Assembly (NCBI GenBank): GCA_018398585.1
Contig: JAGTTD010000011.1
Coordinates: 16,793,346 to 16,857,345, forward strand
Origin: Simmondsia chinensis
Lineage: Eukaryota; Streptophyta; Magnoliopsida; Caryophyllales; Simmondsiaceae
Length of the DNA stretch: 64,000 bases
Direction: 5' to 3'
In this document: in pieces, positions 33,633-46,941 of the stretch
Layout of the letters: every line of letters begins with the position of its first letter
How positions within the stretch are numbered: the first letter of the stretch is position 1
Notes under the pieces: generated by a model
What the model saw: only the letters and a program-made list of their open reading frames with translations
Database searches by the model: none
What the model was told of the DNA's origin: nothing
Program-made: the position numbers and the translations under genes

Positions 33633-34980
33633 TTATGCAATTGATGAGTTGTTCACACTGTAAGCTGAGATACAATCAGTAGCAAACTTATCTCCTTCAT
33701 AGGAATTGCACACTTCTTCCATCCAATCAAGCAAAACACATGAAATGGCTGAGCATGAACTAAATTCACTTCCCTCTAATCTTCTTAAAAGGGCTTCAGT
33801 AATTAAATTTTCTCTGCCACTACAATATTCAATTGAATAACTCAAACCCAACATGTTCATAAGTTCTTTTCGTTGCGCTTTAGTGGTGATTCTGTTCAAG
33901 AAGATACTTAAGGCTTGGCGATCAGTTCTAATGATGAAATGATGACCCTCAAGATAATGTCTCCACTTTTGCACAGGCATAAGTATAGCTAAGTATTCCA
34001 TTTCATAAATGGAGAGCTACTAATTCTTAGGACTAAGGGCCTGACTAAGAAATTCCACTGGTCTTCCTTTTTGAGATAGGACTGCTCCTGCTCCCATACT
34101 GCTGGCATCAGCCTCCAAAACAAAGGACTCACCAAAATCTGCCATGATTAAGACTGGTGCTGAACAAATGGCTAGCTTGAGACCTTTAAATGCTTCCTGA
34201 GCAGCTTCAGACCATAGGAATGCATCCTTTTTTAAAATATCAGTTAATGGCTTAGCAAATACTTCATACCTAGCAATGAACTTTCTGTAGTATCCAGTCA
34301 GTCCAAGAAATCCTCTCAGCTACTTTAGGTTTAGTGGAATAGGTCACTACTTCATTGCTTGTATCTTTCTTAGATCTATTGCCACTCCCTCACTTGAAAC
34401 TATGTGTCCCAAGTATTCCACTTGAATCTGAACAAACGAGCATTTAGAAAGCTTAGCGTACAACTTGTTCTTGCGCATAATCTAAAAGACTTGTCTAAGA
34501 TGCTTGACATGTAGTTCCAGTGAAGGATTGTAAACCAGTATGTCGTCAAAGAATACTAGCACAAACTTCCTCAGATAAGCTTTGAACACCTGATTCATCA
34601 ATGTTTGAAATGTAGCTGGAGAATTGGTTAAACCAAAAGGCATAACCACAAATTCGTAATGCCCGTGATGTGTCCTAAAGGTAGTCTTGTGAATGTCCTT
34701 GTCCAATAGTCTAATCTAATAATATCCCTGCCTCAGATCCAACTTGGAATAATACTGGGATCCATTAAGCTCATCTGGCAGATCATCAATAATAGGAATT
34801 GGAAACTTGTCCTTGATTGTGAGAGAATTGAGATGCCTATAATCAACACACATTCGAGGAGATCCATCCTTCTTCTTAACAAGGACACCGGAGAAGCAAA
34901 AGGGCTACGTCTAATTAAATTTGTCTTCAGAAGTTCCTCAACCTATCTTTCAATCTCACTTTTCTTAAAGTGAGGATACT
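33633..34980 (-). pseudogene. Gypsy reverse transcriptase and RNase H (A2)
   Basis: RT motifs appear at 34706-34482 ([20 protein letters not shown], then [21 protein letters not shown]) and RNase H at 34001-33633 (WRHYLEGHHFIIRTDRQALS, YSIEYCSGRE). This copy reads through the MPFG to FFDD stretch that is frameshifted in A1, while its upstream part (34860-34930) is frameshifted instead. Confidence 0.88.
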
Positions 34981-35495
34981 TATAGGGCCTTAGATTTACT
35001 GGATTGGAGTTAAACTTAAAGAGGCATAGCATGATCCAAGACTCTCTTAGGTGGCAATGTGGTTGGCCGAGCAAACAAATCTTCATACTCTTGTAACAAT
35101 CTTTCAATAGAAGGGTTAGAAGTCACCTGAGATGTCTCTGGACTAGCAGTGATGGAGAATAAATTCCCAATCCACTGATATTTGGCCTTTCTGACCATCT
35201 TCTCAAGGCTCTTGCCATTCATCATTTGCAATTGTCCACACTCATAATTCCTTACAATATCACACTCTGACCTTCTCTTTCAAAAGAAACAGACAGCTAA
35301 GAAAAATCACGATCAAAGGGCTAATGGTTTTCATCCAATCCACCCTTAGGACCATATCACATCCCACCAACTTAAGTACTCTGAAATTATACTCAAATTG
35401 GTGTCCTTGCATCCTCAAACAGGAACCTTTAAATTTCATCTATGTGATCATTGAATTGCCATCAGCAACTGGTACAGCTAAAGGACTGGTCTTGA

Positions 35496-35846
35496 TCATC
35501 TCATGCCAACCATCTTCACTACCTTTGGATCCACAAAACTATGTGTGCTACCACTATCTATCAAAATCAGCATATGCTTGTGTCCAACCTCTCCTTTGAT
35601 TTTTATCATATTGTGAGAACGATTTCTAGTTATAGCTCTTATAGATGTCTCCATTTCATCATTCTCAAAGTCCTCTTGCTCTTCTTTTTCCTGATTCCCA
35701 TCAACGTCCTCAACATCCTGAACCTCAATGTCATCACAGGCCTCTACTCCAGTGATTATCATCAATAGCTTGGGATTACATTTATGTCCTAAGAAGTACT
35801 TCTGGTTACATTTAAAACACAATCTTTGATTCTTCTTTTCCTCCAA
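35496..35846 (-). pseudogene. Gypsy zinc knuckle and protease (A2)
   Basis: It has the CFKCNQKYFLGHKC knuckle, acidic linker and LIDSGSTHSFVDPKVV, then a frameshift at about 35505 ends the frame earlier than in A1. Confidence 0.87.
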
Positions 35847-35879
35847 ACTTAATGCCTTTGAACCACCAGTAGGAGTTGT

Positions 35880-36766
35880 CTACTGAATAGATGATGACTG
35901 AGGAGGCTTGGCCTTTTGTCCATCAGAACCAGCTAAGACTATAGCTTCCATTAATTTTGCTTTGGAGAATGCATGAGTCAATGTCGCTGGGTTCAATGCC
36001 TTAACCAAAATTTTAATTCTTGGTTTAAGGCCACTTATGAACCTGAATATGTAATAAGATTCATTAGCTTTGGGGCTAACTGTCAACATTCTAGCCCTCA
36101 AATTCTCAAAACGAGTCATATATTCACTCACTGAAGATGTTTGAGCCAATTTGTTGAAATGATGGATCACCTCACCAGAATCCTCTTCTCCAAACCTCTC
36201 ATAAAGTTCATTTACGAACTCAGGCCAAGTTAGGATGGATTACTGCGTATCAAGCTGTAGTGCTAGACTTCATGATCTCCATGTAGATATACCACAGCTA
36301 ACTCCAACTTCTATGTGTCATCTACATGATAGAATCTAAAGTACATCTCACACCTCTTAATCCATGACTGAGGTTGCTTTCCATCAAATGATTCAATTTC
36401 AACATAAAGCTATGTGAATCCCTGACTTCTTCCACTAACTATTCCATTCTCACTAGATCCTGAGGACTGAGGTTGCAGGATGTCTAGAGGATGATCGTGA
36501 TGACTGGCAGCTAATAATACACCAGCTCCTACAAGTTGATTCTGCCTCGTGATTTGCTGCTGTAATCCATTGAGCTTCGATTCAACGTGCTGAGAGTGTT
36601 GATCTAACTTCTCAGCTAACTTTTGATCATGTGATTGCTGCATCCTTACAAACATTTCCGCCATTTTCTCCATTTGAAGTGTCAATTGTTCAAATTGATT
36701 AACTTCTAAGTTAGCTCCAGCGTTTGCACCAAATAGCAGCAGCATAAGTAGCATTAGTAACAGCAT
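35880..36766 (-). pseudogene. Gypsy gag (A2)
   Basis: The N-terminal piece (36766-36410, 118 codons) is longer than in A1 because two A1 stops are absent; it contains VNQFEQLTLQMEKMAEMFVR. The capsid piece (36170-35880) has EYMTRFENLRARML and ISGLKPRIK. Confidence 0.83.
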
Positions 36767-37239
36767 TTGCTAGAGTTGTCAGTCCGCCAGCCATTGGTAC
36801 CTTCTTCCTGCATCTAGCCCACTCCAATTAATCAACAAGCAATCAATCGGCAGTGAACACAAGCTCTAATACCAATTCTTATGATTCAAGATCAAACTTG
36901 AATCATAAACTTGAGATAATAGAGTATGAGTTGAGGAGAGAAGTGAAAGAGATGAGAATTAGAGAGAAATTAGGGTTAAGAAAAGAAATAGATCAATTTT
37001 CTATTCAATGAATCAAGAATACAAGATATTTTGCTTATTTATACACAAGATGAAAGACGGCTAAAAACAAAGCATCAAAACAAGCTTAAACCGACTTAAC
37101 AAGCTTTCCCGCCAAAACAAGCCTTACTCACTAACTAATTAAACCAATTTCTCCGCAAAAATTACACTTGAATGAACAATGAGATATTCACAGCTAAAAT
37201 TAGCTAAAGATGCAAAAAATCCTTCACGGTCATGATATA

Positions 37240-38140
37240 TTTTTATAATTTAATAAAGTTGAGTAATAATAGTTTAATTTATGTACTTATTGAATCTAAT
37301 TTTTGTTTGGCAGTTGATTATATGATTTTTCTCGTATAGATGCACCGAGAAATCTTATGTACTATAGGTGTGCCCTTGATTTACAGATAAATAATCAGGT
37401 GAAAATTGTATTCATGTTTATGTCTGTATTTGCATTTTTATTCATTGTTTATAAAAAATCTTTCATATTTAATTTTAGATGGTATGGACTCCATACATAA
37501 ATGAGATAATTGCATCTCTTCTACCCATATGCTGCCTTTGTCAGCATATTTGGCGTACTGTAGAGACACTCATCTATTTTGATGTAGTTGAGTGGCATTT
37601 TGAGGATCCTGTGATGCACCAATATCGAACGTAGTACGGTATCTCAATTAATACCAGTCCCTTTGTTGATTTACATACCATTGATCGACGAGATAAACAT
37701 GGGGTATATTTGATTGTAGATGGTATGGACTTCGTACACAAATGACATAATTGCATCTCTTCTAGTTATATGCTGCCTTTGTCAGCATATTTGGCGCAGT
37801 GTAGTGACACTCATTTGTTTTGATGTAGTTGAGTGGCATTTTATGGATCTTATGATGCACCAATATCAAACGTAGTAGGGTATCTCAATTAATACCAGTC
37901 CCTTTGTTGATTTACAAGCCATTGATCGACGCGATAAACATGGGTCGATTGGGTGAGACATCATGAAGTGTGTTAATGTAGGATAGATGGCGTAGTACGT
38001 AGTATCCTCTCTTCCTATCATTTCCCTCTCCCCAAAAATGGCCCATAATGTCATCGTGCCGGCACATCACAAGGTTGAAAATAACCCCACCACTGAACAT
38101 CCACGAGATAGCTATCTTCCAATTCAATCAAATAAAGCGT
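37240..38140 (+). pseudogene. PMD gene, 3' part, with intron and duplicated exon (A2)
   Basis: It is the counterpart of 9770-10600: an 80-bp intron at 37399-37478, MVWTPYINEIIASL after it, and the same tandem exon copy (about 37466-37704 and 37705-37943). Stops as in A1 plus private changes. Confidence 0.78.
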
Positions 38141-38202
38141 ATCTAGTACATATTTTTACTTTATTCTTTTAAATTTAAAAATTAATATTGAAAACATATT
38201 CT

Positions 38203-39703
38203 GTGCGATAGGAAGTTCCCATTAAAGTTAAAGGGTAAATATTATAAGACGGTAGTGAGGCCAGCTATGCTATACGCGACAAAGTGCTGGCTAGTTAAGT
38301 GCCATCACATGCAAAAGCTGAAGGTGGCAGAGATGAGGATGTTGAGGTGGATGTGTGGACACACAAGGAAAGATAGGATCAGAAATCACGTTATAAGAAG
38401 TCAATTAGGCGTCACCCCAGTAGAGGATAAGTTGAGGGAGCAATGTCTGCGGAGGTTTGGGCATGTTAGGAAGAGACCCACCACTGCCCCTGTCAGGAGA
38501 TGTGAACAACTCTAGATAATGGTTAGGAAAAGAGGGAGAGTAAGGCCAAAGAAGAGTTGGATGGAGACAATTCATAAGGACCTCACATATCTCAACCTAA
38601 ACAAAAAAAATGGCCCTAGATAAAGTTCAGTGGAGGATTAGTATAAGTGGGTCCGATATAGGGGGTAGGACCATCATCCATGTAGAAGCATCGAGCACTC
38701 GTATCCATGAGGATGCTTGTATGTTTGGCTATCAATGTGGGAATTTGTTGGGCAATTAGTGCTCCTAGGGTTGGATGCAGACAATTCCACAAACGAGTAG
38801 AGAGGAAGAGGCCGGCCTAAGAAGAGTTGGTTGGAGTCCCACCTCTGCACCGGTAAGGGGATACAACTTCATACTACGGATGGGAAGAGAGGAAGAGGTC
38901 AGCTAAAAAAGAGTTGGATGAGGACATTTCGTCAAGACCTCCACCTCAACCTAAATGAAGAAATGGCTCTAGTTAGAGCTCAGTGGAGGTAGTTTTAGGG
39001 GTGACCAATTTAGCGGTGTAGGAGCTTTAAGCAACTCATAAGATAGTTCTAGTACCACAACGCTACTTGTATGCTCATTTGTACATCCTTAGTACGAGTG
39101 TACTTTGTTCGATTAATGCTCCTAGAATTCGGTACCTTGATGTAGCACTAATTGGTGTTGATACTTTCTATACTCTCTCTTTATCTATCTATCTCTCTCT
39201 CTCGCTCCATCTCTTCCCCGCCCCCTCCCTCTCTCACTCTATCCCTCTACTGTCACTCTCTCCCTTTCTCCTCTCTACCTACACTCTCGAGACACTGAAT
39301 GTTGTTTGCTTTTGCCTTTGCCCTGGCTGCTATGCCTCCACATGTACATTGTGTACATGCTTACGTGTTTGCATAAGTATTTGCTTATATGCTTATATTC
39401 CTTATATGATTTCCTATATGATTACTTGTTTGTACACTTACATGCCTCGCATGACATCTAGGCCCAACATGCTCTCTTGCATGCTCCTTACATGTGCCCT
39501 ACATGATCCCTACTTACTCCCCTTCATTCCCTTTTTACAGGTTCCTGACAACTTTCCAACTATCAGACCAGGGGCCCTCGGAAATAGTCTCTTGTCAGGG
39601 TCTCACCCTGATGGGGTAAGGCTGCGTACATCCTACCCCCTCCCCATACCCTGCACAAGCGGGAGCCCTTGTGGCACTAGGAATGTTGTTGTTGTTGTTG
39701 CTG
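38203..39703 (+). mobile_element. 5'-truncated RTE-type LINE (A2)
   Basis: It is the duplicate of 10663-12164, flanked by the same 20-bp target copies at 38183-38202 and 39704-39723. The ORF remnant at 38255-38515 reads RMLRWMCGHTRKDRIRN, GVTPVEDKLREQCLRRFGHV. It keeps the (TTG)n tail. Confidence 0.9.
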
Positions 39704-40658
39704 TAATATTGAAAACATATTCTAATATTTGTTTCTTCAACTGAACAGCTAACGACTATAGCCTAGATGGTCGATATAAGTAGGGGGATTTCTGAAGAAT
39801 CGGAAATCACTAAATGGAAGCTCAAATGATAAGACTCACTGTACATAAGTTGAGGACATGCGAAATCAATGCCTAGAGTGTTTTGAACAAACTGATATGT
39901 TCTATGTGCCTGCTACTGGTAGCTTCTTCTCATATTCTACCACTTCTACTTATGATATTGTATTGATGTTGCATAACTACTTGTGTCAATTTCTGTTGTC
40001 AATATACTATAATTGGGGTCAAGGGCATCATTAAAATCTATGTTGTCCTATACGAAGAAGTTGAGAACCCTATGAATTGCGTTAGAGTAAGATACTTCAA
40101 ATTCTGAGGTAAAAGAGTTCTACAAAACAGTATTGGTTGAAAAAAATTTTGAATGAAAGATTTCATTGAATTGATTTGGGTCCATTAATTCAAGAAATAG
40201 TGAAATTATTGATCTTTCTCATGTTAAAAAAACCCAGATTTAAATTCATTTCTCTTAAATTCCATTGATTCATCCTAAAAGTTTAATTTCAGCAGGAATT
40301 TTGTTACTCACTAAAAATCATATATCGTTTTGTCATTTAACAAACAATGCAGCAGAAATCTGGTATAATGGTTGTCAACCGAGTTCTTAGCACACGGTTT
40401 ACCCAAAACAAAACCGCGTACTTGGAACCCAGTTTACTGAGTATAAAGGCATGATCTTGGAATGTAGCCTACTAACATACCGCGATCCGGGAGCTTGGTT
40501 TGTCTGTGCAATAGCTGTTCATTGAGTCTCATTTTAGCATTGCATAAACCGCGATATTGGAACGCGATTTAGTGTCAGAACCCGCACTCCCCTTTACTAA
40601 CCATGTTTTGGAAACGTAATTTATGCTAAAGTAAACTACGTTCTCAAAATGCAGTTTA

Positions 40659-42700
40659 TACGTGTCTGTCCGCTTCATGCGGGTATACAAGTGGACCAAA
40701 TAAAAGTATTTTCTTCTTTCGGCTTTATTTTTTTTTTATTTTTTGGCATTCTTTGGGGAATCGGCTCAATGATTTTTAATCAAAAATACTATGTATGTTA
40801 TAAAATAGCTTGAATAGCACAATGTTGACACTTTAATTGAAGAAATGTGAAATAAGGGCTTATTTTATACACTTGAGCGTAGCGATTTGCATTATTTTTT
40901 TGAATATATGTAATTTTTGAAGTAAAAAAAATTATTTCACTAAATTATAGTACTAGAAATATTAACATATTAAAGTTTATGTTACTAATACATATTTTAC
41001 CCTAAACATTATGTTTACATTAATATTGAAACATATAATAGCTTAGAACTGATTATTAATCCGTGAGCACGTATAAAAGTAAGATAATAACAACAATTTG
41101 AACAATATTTACTTTGAAATATAAGACTTTATCCTAAATAATAAAATATGATGATAGATTTATTTATCAAAGACAATGGTTAACAATTTTTTTTTTTAAT
41201 TTGAAAAGCACACATTGGTTCAAGTTCAATGCCTTTTCTTCCTCTTCTCTTTGTGGTAGAATCTACAGATAGAAATCCATGTAGGCGCTTGTACTTGTTC
41301 ACATGGGAATAATGTCATTACATTTACAAATACCATATATACATATGCAACACGTGTACCAATTAATCAAATTTATGAATCAAATATATTCATATTATAT
41401 AAAATTGTAGTAATATAATTATAAGTGTATAATTACTATTGTCATGTTTACCTTTTGGCTATAATTCTTTTATAAATTGCATTTTTTAATTAATATTGGT
41501 GATAAAGGTAACAATATGTTAACCCAAAGGTCACGAGTGTATTACCTATTTAAAAAATACATATGTTTTTAAAAATTTAATAAGTTTTGAAAATTCAAAT
41601 AATTATGTTACGAAAGGCATGTATTAACATGTTTTCATGATTTAATATTTTTTTTCATTAATATTTGGTATTCAACTATAAGTTTGTGCCCTTGTTTGGT
41701 AGCTATAAGAATTGAATTTCGATAGGAAGTTACATTTTTAAGGAATTCAATTCTTGTGTTAACTTCCCAGGAAGTGGATAAAAGATGTTTGATTATTGGG
41801 ATGGGAAATAGACTTCCTTGGAAAAGCTAGTTAAAAACGAAGGAATAAGAACTTGGGCAGGTAAGTTAGTTCCTGCTTTGTGAAGGAATTGAAAATTGAT
41901 AGGCAATTTCTATTTCTAACATTCTGCCAACTTCATGCCAACCAAACAAGAGCCCAAACTTGGACTTCCCTTAAATTTCTACTCCATATGTTTACTTCCT
42001 GTATAACAAACAAGGCCTATATAAAAAATGCCTATATGGTATTATTTTGTCTAAGGCTAGGAATACAGTTGTGTTTTTTCACAAACCTGGCAGAGAATAA
42101 AGTAAAAGCAAAGATACAAAAAATTCTTAAGTTTTGATTAATGAAAACTAGCCTGATCTCGTAAGTTGCATACATAGACATCTAAAATTTGTCATAAATT
42201 TAATTAGGTTAATAAAGAAAATTGAGTTGATTGAAGGTTAATTGTTGATTAACTCAATTTTAACCGAATGACTAAAAGAACAAGACAAATATCAAGCATA
42301 ATTGGGCGGATAATGAAGTGGTGATGAAGGCTCTTGTGAGTTTGTATACGACTCTAACAGACATCCAAATTATCATCCATGATGTTTATCTCATCAGTCG
42401 TCAGTGTTACTAGATGCATTTCAATAACTATTTTTGGGAAGTCAATCGATCTGCAAATCGGTTAGCGAGTTTCGGTTTAAGTGGTTCTAGCCTTTTAGAA
42501 TGACAGAGCCCTCCCTACCCTCACTAATACTAATGCTTTAAAATTTCTTATCCGTCATGAACAATCCTAAAACTGAACTTCTTTACTTTTGTAATAATAA
42601 TAATAATTATAAAAATAATAATAAATAAAAAAATTATATCACCAAAGTACTTTTTGGTCAGGTAAGGTCAACGTGATTTCTGCATATCCCCATTTTAAAT
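40659..42700. repeat. LRR-unit spacer U1, first part (no gene)
   Basis: AT-rich sequence homologous to 46942-48930 and 53314-55334, starting at ACGTGTCTGTCC. It has no gene; a MITE-like piece lies at 41687-42017 (ends TGCCCTTGTTTGG and, inverted, GGCCTTGTTTG). Its junction with the MULE end at 40658 is the point where similarity to the other spacers starts. Confidence 0.8.
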
Positions 42701-44360
42701 GAGCCGTTACCCAAAATAGCATAAAAAAGAAAAATATTACCAAAAATGAGATATTTTAAAAAATAATGACTCAGATGCCTCCACGTCATTCTGCCCCAAA
42801 ATTTTTTTTTTTTTTTTTTGAAAAAATTGATAAAAACCTCCCTCTCAAAGTGAGGCTTTCGTGTACGCAAGCCATAACACCAGGTAGCGAGTTATGTTAG
42901 GGTTTGGCAGACCCTCTTGAAATCCATGCATGCACAGTGGTATAAACGCATGCACTTAATTATCTTTTTTTTTTAATTTAAAATTTTTAATAAAGTAAAT
43001 ATATTGAATCAAACTTAACTATTTAATAAATTTTTAGATTAAATTAAGTATGTAAATTTATATTTCTATTGTTACATAATATTTGACTTAATGCTCCATA
43101 TTTGAGTTCAATTAAATTTAAATTGTTAATCATTATTAGGAACATGATTTTGAATTAAATTTAAATTACACTTATAGTTTATTAGTAATTTATATTAAAT
43201 TATTTATCAAGTATTTGAATTATATTGTCTATACATAATTGTATAGTGTTACTTGTTATTATAGCTATTTAGGTTAGTTGTTTGTTCATAGAACATTGAA
43301 CATTAATTATTATCTTGAGGTATTACATAAAATAAAAAGTTAAAATGTACGCCAAAATAAACATATATTATTTTTTATTAGGTGTAGCACTGTCAAAAAA
43401 GAATACATCGTAGTCATCAAATAATGAAATAGTACAAGTTTATAAATAATTTTTTCTACAAGAGTAAGAATACGATATATAAATTATTATGCAATATTTT
43501 GTTTGAGCCAACATAAATTAATAAAAGAAATAACATGAAAAAGTTACAAAAAATAACCTTTCATAAATTATGAAAAAATGACTCGAGTATTTAAAAAAAC
43601 TACATACTGGTCTTAAAAGGGTGAAAAAATACATGTTAATGCGTAATTTTTTTCTAGAAAAATAAAATGTCATTATATATTATCATGAGGATATGTAAAA
43701 ATAACGTAATTTTTTCAATGCATTTTTTGTAAATGTGCCATCATAATAAATAATGTCTTTTTATTTTGATGCATATTTAATTTATTATTTTGTAAAGTAT
43801 TTTAAAAATAATAATTTATCTTCAATGCTATGTGACAAACAGCTATGATTAAATTTAATTTAGACTATTTACAACAAAATTTAATTTTAATTTTAAAACC
43901 ATGTTAATAAAAATAATAAACCGTATAAATCTAATTTCACTCAAATATAAGCATAAAGTCAAATATTGACACAAATAAAAATATATAACTTATATATTTA
44001 ATTTCATTTAAAAATTTATCAAATAATGAAATTTAATATAATATAGACATAGACAAATACTTTACTAAAAACTAAATACAAATATTAAAAATCAAAATTA
44101 ATTACATGCATGGAACTGCCAAAAACAAAATTTAATTTAAAAACGCTTGGTGCTGTGACTTGCGCACACAAAAGCCTCCCTTTTTTTTGAACAGCCACAA
44201 AAGCCTCCCTTTGTGAGGGGGGTTTTCATCACTTGTTTTCATAAAAATAAAAAGTTAACTTTTGAGTGGAATGATGTCGAGGTCATTTGAGTCATTATTT
44301 TTTAAAATATATTATTTTTGATAATATTTTTCTTTCTTATGCTATTTCGGATAATGGCTC
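42701..44360. mobile_element. Long-TIR Mutator-like element upstream of LRR gene 1
   Basis: About 200-240 bp at the left (GAGCCGTTACCCAAAATAGC ... AAAACCTCCCTCTCAAAGTG) reappear inverted at the right end (to GGATAATGGCTC). Flanking 9-mers are ATTTTAAAT and ATCTGACAC; in unit U3 they are ATCTGAAAT and ATCTGACAC, which shows a decayed 9-bp duplication as made by Mutator transposases. The 1660-bp element has no transposase, so it is non-autonomous. It ends 279 bp before the LRR start codon. Confidence 0.82.
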
Positions 44361-44639
44361 ATCTGACACCACGAAGAAACTGTATAGAAAAGAAGAGGCA
44401 CCGGAAATATTTTTCGTAAAATTCAATCCTCCCACCCGCTTAAGCATTCACTACTATAATATACTCCTCCTTCTGGCTCTCTGGATCTTTAAGTTCTCTT
44501 TGTTCAGTCTCCATCTTCATCATTCCAAATCTTCAATCTATCTCCCCATGCCCATAACTTTGAGCCTCCTTTCCCAAATGCTATAACCTTGGCTTTCTGG
44601 TAGCCTCTTTTCCTTTCCTTGGGCCTTAACATATTCAGG
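44361..44639 (+). promoter_or_regulatory. Promoter and 5' UTR of LRR gene 1
   Basis: A TATA-like TATAATATA lies at 44455-44463, followed by a CT-rich leader and the ATG at 44640. The same block precedes genes 2 and 3, so it is part of the repeat unit. Confidence 0.55.
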
Positions 44640-46875
44640 ATGCACAACATCTTAAATCCCATTTTGGTGCGTTCTCTCTGCTCTGCTGTGTCTCTTCATG
44701 TTATATTTGCTCTGAGCTCAGATGGGAAGTCGCTAATTTCCCTACTGAGCAACTGGGATGTGCCAAATTTTGCAAGACTCAGCTGGAATGCATTGGACTC
44801 CACCCCGTGTTCTTGGGTTGGTGTTGAATGTAATGCTGCCCACCACGTAATTTCTCTTAATTTGTCCGCTGTCGGCATTTCTGGTACATTGGACCTAGAA
44901 ATTGATCAATTAAGCCATTTGGAGGATATTGATTTGAGCTCTAATTCCTTTTCTAGCCCTATCCTTGTTGAGGTATCTGGTTGCAATCTTCTAGCATATT
45001 TAGACCTTTCTGTGAATAATCTGACTGGTACAATTCCTCAAGTTTTTACAGGCTTACAGAATTTGCAGTACTTAAACTTATATAGTAACTCACTAGGTGG
45101 CCGCATTCCGGCATCCTTGTTTAAGATTCCGAGATTGCAGTATGTGTTTATGAATAAAAATAGCCTTATAGGCCGCATTCCTTCAAATGTAGGGAATATG
45201 AGTGAGCTCTGATCTTTGTGGCCTGAAGATAATCACTTGTCAAGTATAATTCCACCTTCAATTGAAAATTGTTCTTCCATGCAAGAGATTTTTTTGAGGG
45301 AGAATCAACTCGTTGGAGTGTTGCCTGAGAACCTGAGCAATTTAAAAGTTGGGTCTATTTAGATGTGAACTCTAATAGGTTAGAGGGAACCATTCCATTG
45401 GGTTTAGGTAGTTGTAAGAATTTGGATACCTTGGTTTTGTCCTTCAATCGTTTTCATGGGGTTCTTCCACTAGGCTTAGGAAATTGTACTAGTATGACGA
45501 CCTTTGTTGCTGTTGATATCAATAAAACAGGTAGCATTCCTTCTTCATTCGGCCATCTTACTCAGCTTTCACTTCTTCACCTTTCTAAGAACTCTTTGTC
45601 AGGGAAGATACCTTCTGTGCTTGGGAATTGCAAGTCACTGACTAGTTTGCAGCTAAAATGGAACAAACTTGACGGAGAAATTCCTAGTGAGTTGGGAGGG
45701 TTGAGTAAGTTGCGAGATCTTCAGTTGTTTAATAATCATTTAACAAGTGAAATCCCTCGTGGTATTTAGAAGATTCAGAGCTTTGAGCATATTATCTTGT
45801 ACAATACCAGCCTCTCAGGGCTGCTGCCCCTAGAAATGACTGAGCTCAAGAATCTTATGACTGTTTCTTTGTTTAACAACCACTTTTCAAGGATCATCCC
45901 TTGAGGTTTGGGAATCAATAGTAGCTTGGTCGAGGTTGAACTAACAAATAATAATTTCACTGGTGAAATTCCACCTAATATTTGCTTCAAGAAACAGTTG
46001 AAGGTGCTGAACATGGGTCAAAATATGCTTAGTGGTAGCATACCTCCTGATGTTGGGAGATGCCCAACATTGATGAGGTTGATCCTTAAAAATAACAACC
46101 TTACTGGGGTGCTTCCCGAGTTTATTGAGAACCCGAACCTCTTATATATGGACTTGAGTGAAAATAATATTCACGGCAAAATTCCTCGGAGCATAGGGAA
46201 CTGTACTAATGTTACCTCCATCAATTTTTCTTCAAACATCTTATCTGGCATACTGTCACGAGAGCTTGGAAACCTGAGGGAACTTCATTACTCAAATCCT
46301 CTCACAATCATTTAGAAGGCCCTTTGCCATCTCAACTAGCAAACTAGAGTAAGCTGCTGAAGATTGATTTTAGTTTCAACTTCTTGAATGGGTCCCTTCC
46401 TGAGAGTCTGAGAAGCTGGACAGTATTATCTCTCCTGAATTTAAGAGAAAACTGACTCACTATGGGCATTCCTCTGTTTCTCCCACAATTCCAATTGCTT
46501 TCTGAGCTTCAACTTGGTGGGAATATGTTGGGAGGATCAATTCCTTCATCCATTGGATCCTTGAGGAATTTATTTTATGCCTTGAATCTTAGTGATAATG
46601 GCCTCTCTGGAGAATTGCCCCTCGAACTCGAGCAACTGAACAATCTACAACGATTAGACATCTCCTACAACAATCTCTCAGGATCCCTTGCACCTTTAGA
46701 CGATATGCACGCTTTATTTGAGGTCAATGTTTCATATAATCACTTTTACGGTCCAATACCATCGACGTTGATCAAGCTGTCAAACTCATCCCCATTGTCT
46801 TTTCAAAGCAATCCTGGCCTTTGCTTCATTTGCACCCCATCTGGTGGCTCTGCTTGCATATCGACCCAGAACTAA
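44640..46875 (+). pseudogene. PEPR-like LRR receptor gene 1, ectodomain only, broken
   Basis: Translation follows gene 2 throughout: signal peptide region (MHNILNPILVRSLCSAVSLH), N-cap STPCSWVGVEC, then LRRs. It is disrupted by a stop at 45211 (after NMSEL), a frameshift near 45350, stops at 45767 (TGG to TAG) and 45902, a frameshift near 46290, and stops near 46345 and 46452. It ends at the same place as gene 2 (CTPSGGSACIS...), before any transmembrane or kinase segment. It is a dead paralogue in a tandem array. Confidence 0.9.
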
Positions 46876-46886
46876 AGACCTTGTAA

Positions 46887-46941
46887 TCAGAGGTGGCCAA
46901 CGGGCTGGGTTGGCCCGAAACCCAACCCGGCCTAGCCCGTT
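46887..46941. other. hAT-terminus-like sequence after LRR gene 1
   Basis: CAGAGGTGGCCAACGGGCTG followed by GGCCCGAAACCC is like the terminal inverted repeat of many plant hAT elements (CAGxGGTGGCAAACGGGC). It lies at the point where homology to PEPR-type receptors stops. The matching opposite terminus was not found, so it may be a remnant. Confidence 0.45.

Larger units (their letters stand above)
31911..37232 (-). mobile_element. Ty3/gypsy chromovirus-like retrotransposon (A2)
   Basis: This duplicate of 4370-9694 is 5322 bp long, with LTRs 31911-32261 and 36882-37232, primer site at 36863-36874 and target copies TGTTA (31906-31910) and TGATA (37233-37237). Because both units carry it at the same site with the same imperfect target copy, it inserted once, before the segmental duplication. 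Confidence 0.92.
28701..40658 (+). mobile_element. Mutator-like element carrying a PMD gene (A2)
   Basis: This is the duplicate of 1162-13118 with the same nested gypsy and LINE. Subterminal repeat clusters are at about 28701-28945 and 40375-40658. It has its own stops and small indels, so both copies have drifted as dead DNA since the segmental duplication. Confidence 0.7.

Noticed and set aside
44287..44586. 99-codon frame before LRR gene 1
   Set aside because: It spans the transposon TIR and the promoter; it is not kept in genes 2 and 3.
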